Source of the DNA: Methylococcales bacterium
Lineage (GTDB): Bacteria > Pseudomonadota > Gammaproteobacteria > Methylococcales > Methylomonadaceae
Length of the DNA stretch: 64,000 nucleotides
Direction of reading: 5' to 3'
NCBI GenBank assembly: GCA_030949405.1
Contig: JAUZSN010000002.1
Span: 1,178,001 to 1,242,000 of the forward strand
Shown here: in pieces, positions 56,921 through 64,000 of the stretch
How the letters are laid out: the number at the start of each line of letters is the position of its first letter
Numbering within the stretch: the first letter of the stretch is position 1
Program-made: the position numbers and the translations under genes
The notes under the pieces: model-generated
The model's database searches: none
What the model was told of the DNA's origin: nothing
The model's input: the letters and a program-made list of their open reading frames with translations, nothing else

Positions 56921-57364
56921 TTAAGCTACGAAAAAGCCTTTAGATACTAAGTCGCTAGGCAAGCCAGTTTTGTCGAGTAGGCATTTTAGCGTTTGGTCGA
57001 TTTTAACTCGTGGGATCTTGGGTTTACGGCGGCGTTTTTTCTTATCCGAGTCCGTATTTTCAGTGTCGTTATTAGTTTCTTTTTGCGCGTCAACTTGTGC
57101 TTTTTTACGTTCGTCTTCGGATGAAATATCATCACCCTTATTATTTTTATTGGGTTTGATATCAGGCTTTCCCTGCTCACCTTTCAAGCGATTAACCTCG
57201 TCACGAAGTTGCTGTAATTCAGTTTCTAAAGACAATTTATCACTGGCTAAGCGTTCAATAAGATTGAATATTTTTTTGACAATATCCTGCGCTTCGCTAC
57301 TTTCCATTTGAGCGATCGCTTGATAAATGGCGTTAGTTTCAGCCTGTCGGTCGTGGATATTCAA
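56921..57364 (-). pseudogene. IS66-like transposase N-terminal piece (copy 1)
   Basis: 147 residues: a coiled-coil leader (QDIVKKIFNLIERLASDKLS, LQQLRDEVNRLKGEQGKP), a charged linker and the start of the IS66-like domain (IPRVKIDQTLKCLLDKTGLP). It ends in a stop after KGFFVA, where about 100 residues are missing compared with what the family needs. Confidence 0.65.
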
Positions 57365-57439
57365 AGTATGTAACTGTTCGTTAATTGCTACAAATAATGC
57401 AAGAAATTACAGATAACCTTAAATATCAACTTGTAAGAA

Positions 57440-57625
57440 AAGATTTTATTTAATTCCCATAAGTGATATTATGAGATACCAAAACAAACGAAATGGGAAT
57501 CATTGAAATCATGCTAAATGTTAATCAATTAACTGCATTATCAGAAGCAAACGCCGTAAATTCGGTACTCATCAGCGGTACAAGCGGTGGTTTTATTATT
57601 ATTAATGATAAGGAAATAAAAGCTA
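57440..57625 (+). repeat. 186-bp direct repeat, left copy
   Basis: About 95 percent identical to 58254-58442. It spans an upstream region (GTGATATTATGAGATACC) and the first 38 codons of a small ParC-like gene. The right copy has one extra ATT codon. The two copies bracket the serine recombinase gene. Confidence 0.9.
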
Positions 57626-57660
57626 TTTGTAAAAACGATTTATTTATAGGTGACTTATGA
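57511..57660 (+). pseudogene. Truncated copy of the small ParC-like gene
   Basis: 49 codons: MLNVNQLTALSEANAVNSVL is shared with the full gene at 58325, then after IINDKEIKA it diverges to ICKNDLFIGDL and stops. Its TGA overlaps the recombinase ATG (ATGA), so it now acts as a leader frame for the recombinase. Confidence 0.75.
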
Positions 57661-58280
57661 AAAAACGTGTAGCTATATATATAAGAGTGTCCACCGATGG
57701 GCAAACCACCGAAAACCAAAAGCGTGAGCTTTTAAACGTTGCTGAACATGCAGGTTGGGAAATTACAGAAATCTATGAAGATGCTGGAATTTCAGGGGCT
57801 AAAGGACGTGATAAACGCCCTGCACTTGATAATTTACTTAAGGATGCAACACGCAGAAAATTTGACATTGTAGCCGCGTGGAGTGTTGACCGCTTGGGCA
57901 GAAGCTTGCAAAACCTTGTTAGCTTTTTATCTGACATTCACGGTTATGGAATAGATTTATATTTGCACCAGCAGGGCATAGATACAACAACGCCAGCAGG
58001 TAAAGCCATGTTTCAGATGCTTAGAGTTTTCGCAGAATTTGAACGCTCAATGATTCAAGATCGCGTGAAAGCTGGGCTTGATAGAGCTAAATCAAATGGT
58101 CAAATATTAGGTAGACCATCAACCAATTCTGAAAAAGAAGCACAGATTATTGAAACCTTAAACACTGGTACTGGAATTTTAAAAACTGCAAAAATTCACT
58201 CTGTCGGCACTTCTGTAGTGCAACGTATTAAAAAAGAAATGGTGGAGGCAGACAAGGTTTTATTTAATTTTCAGAAGTGA
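57657..58280 (+). CDS. Serine recombinase (resolvase/invertase family)
   Basis: 207 residues. The nucleophile is S12 in YIRVSTDGQ; the catalytic arginine region is WSVDRLGRSL and the core helix is FAEFERSMIQDRVKAGLDRA. A short C-terminal helix-turn-helix spans about residues 150-195. It is of Pin/Tn3-resolvase size and lacks the long C-terminus of large serine integrases. It lies between 186-bp direct repeats and starts inside the truncated ParC-like frame. Substrate sites are not known. Confidence 0.92.
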   Translation: MKKRVAIYIRVSTDGQTTENQKRELLNVAEHAGWEITEIYEDAGISGAKGRDKRPALDNLLKDATRRKFDIVAAWSVDRLGRSLQNLVSFLSDIHGYGIDLYLHQQGIDTTTPAGKAMFQMLRVFAEFERSMIQDRVKAGLDRAKSNGQILGRPSTNSEKEAQIIETLNTGTGILKTAKIHSVGTSVVQRIKKEMVEADKVLFNFQK

Positions 58281-58442
58281 TATTATGAGATACCAAAACA
58301 AACGAAATAGGAATCATTGAAATCATGCTAAATGTTAATCAATTAACTGCATTATCAGAAGCAAACGCCGTAAATTCGGTACTCATTAGCGGTACAAGCG
58401 GTGGTTTTATTATTATTATTAATGATAAGGAAATAAAAGCTA
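58254..58442 (+). repeat. 186-bp direct repeat, right copy
   Basis: 189 bp, the partner of 57440-57625 in the same orientation. It begins within the last codons of the recombinase gene (its VLFNFQK end lies in the repeat). Confidence 0.9.
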
Positions 58443-58564
58443 AACGCGGTCACAAACGTATTTTTAAAAAATTACAAACTGCTGCATTTTTCTTGAACAA
58501 TAAAGGAATAGGAAAATTTACAGTTGATTTATCCGACTGGAAACCAGAAGGGGCTACTCAATGA
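58325..58564 (+). CDS. Small ParC-like plasmid-type protein
   Basis: 79 residues. IINDKEIKAKRGHKRIFKKL and GIGKFTVDLSDWKPE resemble a group of short proteins from plasmids and integrative elements annotated as ParC partition-associated. I base this on memory of the pattern, so treat it as tentative. The stop overlaps the primase start (ATGA). Confidence 0.5.
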   Translation: MLNVNQLTALSEANAVNSVLISGTSGGFIIIINDKEIKAKRGHKRIFKKLQTAAFFLNNKGIGKFTVDLSDWKPEGATQ

Positions 58565-59103
58565 CATTAGCATCCTATGAAAACGTAGAATCAGCTTTAA
58601 GATTTATTTCACCCGACTTTGAAGAACGTGAGGAATGGGTGAAAATTGGAATGGCTGTAAAAGATGGTCTAAACGGTGAGGGCTTTGATTTATTTGATAG
58701 TTGGAGCAAAGGCTCAGATTCTTATCAATCTCATGATGCGAAAGATACATGGCGGTCAATAAAGGCCGGCGGCGGCGTAACTGTCGGCACTTTATTTTAT
58801 TTAGCTGGTGAAAATGGCTGGAAACCAGACACCACGGCAGAACCAGAAACCGAACAGCAACGATTAAAGCGTGAAGCCGAACGCAAGGCACGAACTCAAA
58901 AGGAAGCTAGAGCCAAGACTACTAAGTCTAAACAAGCAATTGCAAAGGTCGAAAAACTTTTAAATACTGCGGTTCAAGCCTCAGAAAATCATCCTTATTT
59001 AATGAATAAAGGGGTCGGTGTTAATTATACTTTCTCTTTCTCCATCCAACAGGTCTCCCTCTGTTTACACTCACCAAATTATATATCAGCTATTCAAACC
59101 TGA
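58561..59103 (+). pseudogene. PriCT-2 primase, truncated
   Basis: The N-terminal PriCT-2 domain is clear: LRFISPDFEEREEWVKIGMA, FDLFDSWSKGSDSYQSHDAK and the TWRSIKAGGGVTVGTLFYLA block, residues 5-85. A charged linker and HPYLMNKGVGV follow; after about residue 155 the sequence becomes unrelated and stops. Family members continue into a Toprim or helicase domain for several hundred residues. Indicates a former plasmid, phage or integrative element. Confidence 0.8.
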
Positions 59104-59847
59104 AAGAGTCCGTACTGAAAATACTAAATAGCTTTGGTAAAAAATATACGATAATTTTTACTTAGGTACTTATAATTTACTACCCCGCCTGTATTTTATA
59201 ATCTACAGACACCCTATTTATTATTAAAATAATTAGATTCAGCGGGGCAACAATTCATCCTATAAAATTAGTTTTTCTTTACCCTATTACGCGAGTTAAT
59301 TCGGGCTAATCGCTCAACTTTCTTCTGGTGCTTCTCAGTCGGTTTCTTTTTAACTTCTTTATACGGATTATCAGGTGATTTAAACTTAAGCCGAATAGGC
59401 GTTCCTTTTAAGTTTAATTTATCTCGGTAAAAATTAATTAAATAACGCTTATAGGCATCAGGTAACGCATCCGTTTGCGCTCCGTGAATAATAATTACAG
59501 GCGGATTTCGTCCTCCTTGATGTGCATATTTTAATTTAATACGCCGTCCTTGTACTAAAGGCGGTTGATGCGCCATCGTCGCTTCTTTTAAAATTTGCGT
59601 TAATGCTGGCGTGGACATATTAATCATCGTCGCATCATAAAGCGTATGTACGACATCAAATAATTTTCCCACCCCACTGCCATGTAAAGCAGAAATAGGA
59701 TGTTTCTCTGCAAAATCTAAAAAGGGTAATTTAACGTCTATTTGCCGATTAATCAGCTCTTTTTGGTCATGACTTAAACCATCCCATTTATTTAAACCTA
59801 GAATTAAAGCCCGTCCTGCTTCAATAGACTTGTTCTTTAAGAAGAAG

Positions 59848-60357
59848 TTAATATATCATGTTAAAATTCCATAGGATAGCCGCTAAAAAAGAAAATAAAT
59901 CTTTTACACCTTCTTTTTTATTTCTAAACTTGTCAACTAGGCATCTATATCTTTTCATTCCACCGATTACATGCTCAACAATGACTCTTTCACGACTCAT
60001 CTCTTTGTTTTCTTTTTTTTGATTTTCTGTTAATGTTGGGTTTGGATTATGCTTAGATTTATTTGGTTTTTTATGAGGAATATTTACCGAATTAGTTTTA
60101 TATTCATTATTAAACCCCAAATAACCTAAATCAATAAATATATTAAAATTACTAAACCAATTTAATTCTGGATTAAATTCTTTTTTAAACATTCCATAAT
60201 CATGATTTTTACCTGGAAAATTAACCCCAATATATAAAATTAAATGACCTAAAGAAGCTATAGTGGTATTTTTAATTGTATGCTGTTTTTTTACCACTGT
60301 AAAATTCATTTTGTTCTTCATAGTCACTAGGGCGTTGTACAGCACGCTCTGTAGCAT
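59848..60357 (-). CDS. IS transposase, second frame (copy D)
   Basis: 169 residues as an open frame; the functional part starts where the first frame hands over, at KKQHTIKNTTIASLG. One substitution (GVNFPG for GVSFPG) relative to copies B and E. Contains GGMKRYRCLVDKFRNKKEG. Confidence 0.92.
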   Translation of the reverse strand: MLQSVLYNALVTMKNKMNFTVVKKQHTIKNTTIASLGHLILYIGVNFPGKNHDYGMFKKEFNPELNWFSNFNIFIDLGYLGFNNEYKTNSVNIPHKKPNKSKHNPNPTLTENQKKENKEMSRERVIVEHVIGGMKRYRCLVDKFRNKKEGVKDLFSFLAAILWNFNMIY

Positions 60358-60775
60358 CTATTATCAATGTTTGAACTCCGCCAAAAGCCTGCTGCATTTC
60401 TTCAGGGGTTGAAAAACTTGTTGCAGGTAAAACATTAAATATATCTAACGTCTTTATTAAAATTGGAAATAATTTGTATACATGAGTATGGGCGCATGAT
60501 TTATTCATATTAAAAGAAAACCCTAAGTGATCGAAAGTAGAATAGCACTTCATATAATTTAATATAAATAATAATTTGTCTGCGGGTGTTTTTAATGTGC
60601 TATCTAAACCACTACCGTATTTTCTTTCTTTATTTTCATGTTTTTCTTTTTGATCTTCAATAAGGGTCTTTTCAAATAGAGATAATAGTAAAATAAAATG
60701 TTCTGTTTTTAATCCTGTTAAAGCTCTTAACTGTCTATCATCATAAATTCTTGGTAAAATTTCTTTTATTTTCAT
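60272..60775 (-). CDS. IS transposase, first frame (copy D)
   Basis: 167 residues, same sequence as copies A and E. It ends shortly after a run of seven A residues (GGTAAAAAAACAG), the likely slippage site joining it to the second frame. Confidence 0.92.
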   Translation of the reverse strand: MKIKEILPRIYDDRQLRALTGLKTEHFILLLSLFEKTLIEDQKEKHENKERKYGSGLDSTLKTPADKLLFILNYMKCYSTFDHLGFSFNMNKSCAHTHVYKLFPILIKTLDIFNVLPATSFSTPEEMQQAFGGVQTLIIDATERAVQRPSDYEEQNEFYSGKKTAYN

Positions 60776-61296
60776 GTTATACTTTGATTTTTATTTTTTA
60801 TAGAAATTTATTATAAAGCTTATTTATTATTTTTAATAATTTAATTTAAAGTTTATTTATTAGGCTGTATCAACTGATTGTGAATGTTATCAAGTATATA
60901 TAAGCAATTGATTTTAATATATTTTATTTAGAAGAACAAGTCTAATAACCAGTCCTAATAAATGACAGTCTTGATCGGTAATACCTTCACTCGCATCAAT
61001 CAAATAAATGACCACATTGGCTTTTTCAATCGCTTGTAACGATTTAATAATACTGAACTTTTCAATGGCTAATGATATTTTTGCACGGCGACGCATTCCC
61101 GCCGTATCAATTAAAAAAAGGTCGCCACAAATGTTATGACGGTAAGTGGATTGTGGGTGAGACGAGAAAATTAGAATTAGCAGGTAAACAGGGTGGTGTT
61201 AAGATTTATACGTATCTACTTTAAATCTCAGGGTAAAGATAAAATTTCTAAAATAGATTTGACAACATATCATAAAAGAACGAACAGTTACATACT

Positions 61297-61674
61297 TTGA
61301 ATATCCACGACCGACAGGCTGAAACTAACGTCATTTATCAAGCAATCGCTCAAATGGAAAGTAGCGAAGCGCAGGATATTGTCAAAAAAATATTCAATCT
61401 TATTGAACGCTTAGCCAGTGATAAATTGTCTTTAGAAACTGAATTACAGCAACTTCGTGACGAGGTTAATCGCTTGAAAGGTGAGCAGGGAAAGCCTGAT
61501 ATCAAACCCAATAAAAATAATAAGGGTGATGATATTTCATCCGAAGACGAACGTAAAAAAGCACAAGTTGACGCGCAAAAAGAAACTAATAACGACACTG
61601 AAAATACGGACTCGGATAAGAAAAACGCCGCCGTAAACCCAAGATCCCACGAGTTAAAATCGACCAAACGCTAA
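61297..61674 (+). pseudogene. IS66-like transposase N-terminal piece (copy 2)
   Basis: Same coiled-coil leader as copy 1. A run of five A residues (six in copy 1) near 61620 shifts the frame, giving NAAVNPRSHELKSTKR and an early stop. Confidence 0.65.
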
Positions 61675-61746
61675 AATGCCTACTCGACAAAACTGGCTTG
61701 CCTAGCGACTTAGTATCTAAAGGCTTTTTCGTAGCTTAATTCCCAT

Positions 61747-62087
61747 GCTTAAGTCTCAGGAAAAAGCGAGCTTTATCGCAGCGGTATTCTCAACAGTGAT
61801 ACGGTCATATTGATGATACCAGTGCGCGAGTCAACGGTGACAACCACTATTGTCAGGTGGTCTGCAATGACTTGTTTACCGCTTATTTCACCCCTAAAAA
61901 CAAAGACCGTTTATCGGTTCTGGACGTGCTGACCGATTATGCGCCACGCCATTATATCTACAATCAACAAGCTCAATCCTTGCTTGACGAGTTCAAGTTA
62001 GCTGATAAAGCGCGGGTAAAAGTTGATGCTCAAATACCTGTTAATACAGTGATGAATCAAGAAGACAAGCGCGTGCGCGAGACATAA
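61747..62087 (+). pseudogene. IS66-like transposase catalytic piece (copy 2)
   Basis: Same as the copy 1 piece: MLKSQEKSE, then a shift into the frame carrying NDLFTAYFTPKNKDRLSVLD to NQEDKRVRET. The following 200 bases hold the rest of the element without a usable frame. Confidence 0.6.
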
Positions 62088-62611
62088 GCTTCCAGACTCG
62101 AAATGAGAAAGGCACGAAAATCAAAGACAGTTTTATGAGTCTTGCTGAAACGGCTAAAAAACTAGCCGTGAGTTTTTATGATTATGTTTATGACCGAGTT
62201 AGTGGTGAATTCAAAATGCCGTCTATGGCGAATCTTATCGCTCAAAAAGCGCAAAGTTTGCAGGTCTGATATTTGTTTTACCCTGAAATTTAAAGTAGAT
62301 ACATTTATACAGCAATCGTTAATTCTGTCTCATTGAAATGTAATATTCGCATCGCTTATTTAGTTAAAACAACGTCACAAGGTACACGTTATGCCTTGTT
62401 GTTTTCAACAGATACAGAGATAGATGCAATGACACTTTATAATAGACTTGTTCTTCTAAATAAAATATATTAAAATCAATTGCTTATATATACTTGATAA
62501 CACTCACAATCAGTTGATACAGCCTAATAAATAAACTTTAAATTAAATTATTAAAAATAATAAATAAGCTTTATAATAAATTTCTATAAAAAATAAAAAT
62601 CAAAGTATAAC

Positions 62612-63115
62612 ATGAAAATAAAAGAAATTTTACCAAGAATTTATGATGATAGACAGTTAAGAGCTTTAACAGGATTAAAAACAGAACATTTTATTTTACT
62701 ATTATCTCTATTTGAAAAGACCCTTATTGAAGATCAAAAAGAAAAACATGAAAATAAAGAAAGAAAATACGGTAGTGGTTTAGATAGCACATTAAAAACA
62801 CCCGCAGACAAATTATTATTTATATTAAATTATATGAAGTGCTATTCTACTTTCGATCACTTAGGGTTTTCTTTTAATATGAATAAATCATGCGCTCATA
62901 CTCATGTATACAAATTATTTCCAATTTTAATAAAGACGTTAGATATATTTAATGTTTTACCTGCAACAAGTTTTTCAACCCCTGAAGAAATGCAGCAGGC
63001 TTTTGGCGGAGTTCAAACATTGATAATAGATGCTACAGAGCGTGCTGTACAACGCCCTAGTGACTATGAAGAACAAAATGAATTTTACAGTGGTAAAAAA
63101 ACAGCATACAATTAA
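62612..63115 (+). CDS. IS transposase, first frame (copy E)
   Basis: 167 residues, same as in copies A and D: MKIKEILPRIYDDRQLRALT onward, ending after the run of seven A residues. Confidence 0.92.
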   Translation: MKIKEILPRIYDDRQLRALTGLKTEHFILLLSLFEKTLIEDQKEKHENKERKYGSGLDSTLKTPADKLLFILNYMKCYSTFDHLGFSFNMNKSCAHTHVYKLFPILIKTLDIFNVLPATSFSTPEEMQQAFGGVQTLIIDATERAVQRPSDYEEQNEFYSGKKTAYN

Positions 63116-63539
63116 AAATACCACTATAGCTTCTTTAGGTCATTTAATTTTATATATTGGGGTTAGTTTTCCAGGTAAAAATCATGATTATGGAATGTTT
63201 AAAAAAGAATTTAATCCAGAATTAAATTGGTTTAGTAATTTTAATATATTTATTGATTTAGGTTATTTGGGGTTTAATAATGAATATAAAACTAATTCGG
63301 TAAATATTCCTCATAAAAAACCAAATAAATCTAAGCATAATCCAAACCCAACATTAACTGAAAAACAAAAAAAAGAAAACAAAGAGATGAGTCGTGAAAG
63401 AGTCATTGTTGAGCATGTAATCGGTGGAATGAAAAGATATAGATGTCTAGTTGACAAGTTTAGAAATAAAAAAGAAGGTGTAAAAGATTTATTTTCTTTT
63501 TTAGCGGCTATCCTATGGAATTTTAACATGATATATTAA
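63030..63539 (+). CDS. IS transposase, second frame (copy E)
   Basis: 169-residue open frame overlapping the first by 86 bases. One substitution (TLTEKQKKE for TLTENQKKE) relative to copies B and D. Retains the presumed catalytic glutamate region RERVIVEHVIGG. Confidence 0.92.
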   Translation: MLQSVLYNALVTMKNKMNFTVVKKQHTIKNTTIASLGHLILYIGVSFPGKNHDYGMFKKEFNPELNWFSNFNIFIDLGYLGFNNEYKTNSVNIPHKKPNKSKHNPNPTLTEKQKKENKEMSRERVIVEHVIGGMKRYRCLVDKFRNKKEGVKDLFSFLAAILWNFNMIY

Positions 63540-64000
63540 CTTCTTCTTAAAGAACAAGTCTAATTATTACAAGGCACGGTTTCAGATTGAATTTCTATTT
63601 CGTGATGCTAAACAATTTACAGGACTTTGTGATTGCCAAGCACGTTCTGAACCTGCTTTACACAGTCATTTTAAGGCAAGTTTTACTGCGCTAAATTTGA
63701 TTAAATGGCATGACCGACTTTTAAGTCCTAAACGAAAACCAATTTCAATCGGTAGCTGGAAGACTAGATTTTTCAATGAGTTATCGATTGAACGTATTTT
63801 ATTAAACTCTGGGGTAGACCTGAGTTTAATAAAATTCTCTTCTCAATACGAGGAGCTTTGTAGCTTCGGGGTTATCTCGCATTAAAACTGTCCGAAGTGT
63901 TGAACTTAGGAAAATGGAAAAATATAATCATCTAAAATAAAATTATAACCCATTGATATTTATTAATTATATTTTTACAATAGAATGATTATTAATTTCC

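Larger units (their letters stand above)
56357..57382 (-). mobile_element. IS66-like non-autonomous element, copy 1 (one end lost)
   Basis: The left end GTATCTACTTTAAATTTCAG at 56357 is intact; the other end stops matching copy 2 at about 57382, before the terminal repeat. It contains the same internally deleted transposase pieces as copy 2 in the opposite orientation. It lies upstream of the restriction-modification genes. Confidence 0.82.
59826..60943 (-). mobile_element. IS5-like insertion sequence, copy D
   Basis: 1118 bp, both ends intact, AAT duplication at 59823-59825 and 60944-60946. Both transposase frames are open. Inserted in the der remnant. Confidence 0.95.
59268..61127 (-). pseudogene. 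der: GTPase Der (EngA), truncated and split by an IS
   Basis: Ribosome-assembly GTPase remnant. 60944-61127 reads [14 protein letters not shown] and [20 protein letters not shown] with CHLLGLVI. The frame then resumes beyond IS copy D as EAGRALILGLNKWDGLSHDQ to 59268, covering the NKWD motif of the second GTPase domain and the KH-like domain. Removing the IS and one AAT duplication joins the two exactly. The first GTPase domain and the start of the second are missing: at 61127 the sequence switches to an unrelated transposase. Der is essential in studied bacteria, so another copy is expected. Confidence 0.87.
61212..62302 (+). mobile_element. IS66-like non-autonomous element, copy 2
   Basis: 1091 bp with GTATCTACTTTAAAT terminal inverted repeats (about 25 bp, one mismatch). 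It is flanked by a perfect 8-bp duplication ATTTATAC at 61204-61211 and 62303-62310, the size typical of IS66. The transposase is internally deleted, so it must have moved with help from a complete relative. Confidence 0.85.
62444..63561 (+). mobile_element. IS5-like insertion sequence, copy E
   Basis: 1118 bp, both ends intact, AAT duplication at 62441-62443 and 63562-63564. Both transposase frames open. Inserted in the IS4-like transposase gene. Confidence 0.95.
61129..63885 (+). pseudogene. IS4-like DDE transposase, interrupted twice
   Basis: Three collinear pieces. 61129-61211 gives [19 protein letters not shown] and VKIYT. 62311-62443 gives AIVNSVSLKCNIRIAYLV and TRYALLFSTDTEIDA. 63565-63885 gives YYKARFQIEFLFRDAKQFTG then ALNLIKWHDR. 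Removing the IS66-like element and IS copy E with one duplication each joins the pieces in frame. YYKARFQIEFLFRDAK resembles the Y-(2)-R-(3)-E-(6)-K motif of IS4-type enzymes. The N-terminal part is missing at the der junction. Confidence 0.75.

Overview
The window looks like the chromosome of an AT-rich gammaproteobacterium. It opens with the S10-spc-alpha ribosomal protein cluster in Escherichia coli order. It also holds the rhlB/trxA-rho divergon, zipA next to smc remains, fumC, RNase T, yheS and tadA. A SoxX cytochrome, bluB and a fructose-6-phosphate aldolase would fit a sulfur-oxidising or methanotrophic lineage (Thiotrichales or Methylococcales type), but the sequence alone does not settle this.

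Layout. 1-15830: 3' end of fusA, tuf, then 28 genes (26 ribosomal proteins plus secY and rpoA) from rpsJ to rplQ, with an internal promoter before rpsM and a strong terminator after rplQ. 15847-27455: core genes (ferredoxin, Hpt protein, YoaA-like helicase, soxX, thiE, thiD, a 1389-residue SNF2 helicase, zipA, fsa). Two inverted 148-bp foldback repeats flank the SNF2 gene, and a badly decayed smc lies upstream of zipA. 27598-29254: an insertion sequence, a small secreted cationic protein and a MITE. 29611-46171: mostly intact core genes (BatB/BatC-like protein, bluB, rhlB, trxA, fumC, a receiver-phosphatase protein, yheS, a CPBP protease, tadA, rnt, a methyltransferase). In this block rho carries two single-base insertions. 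46240-64000: an accessory graveyard. It holds an Rpn-type nuclease, a clipped BrnT toxin, a group II intron split by nested insertions, a two-gene restriction-modification system resembling BcgI (type IIB), a serine recombinase between 186-bp direct repeats, a truncated PriCT primase, and a der gene that is both truncated and split by an IS.

Mobile DNA. Five copies of one IS5-like element (about 1118 bp, ends AGACTTGTTCTT, 3-bp ANT duplications) are present, and the three complete copies all have matching duplications. There are two copies of an internally deleted IS66-like element (one with a perfect 8-bp duplication), one full and three miniature copies of an element ending in GGCTACCAACTTAAGACGGG, an ISAzo13-type remnant and an interrupted IS4-like transposase.

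Taken together, IS expansion plus damage to smc, rho and der suggests a genome undergoing decay, as in a recently host-restricted lineage. For rho, sequencing error is a real alternative, because removing the two extra T residues restores exactly 419 codons.
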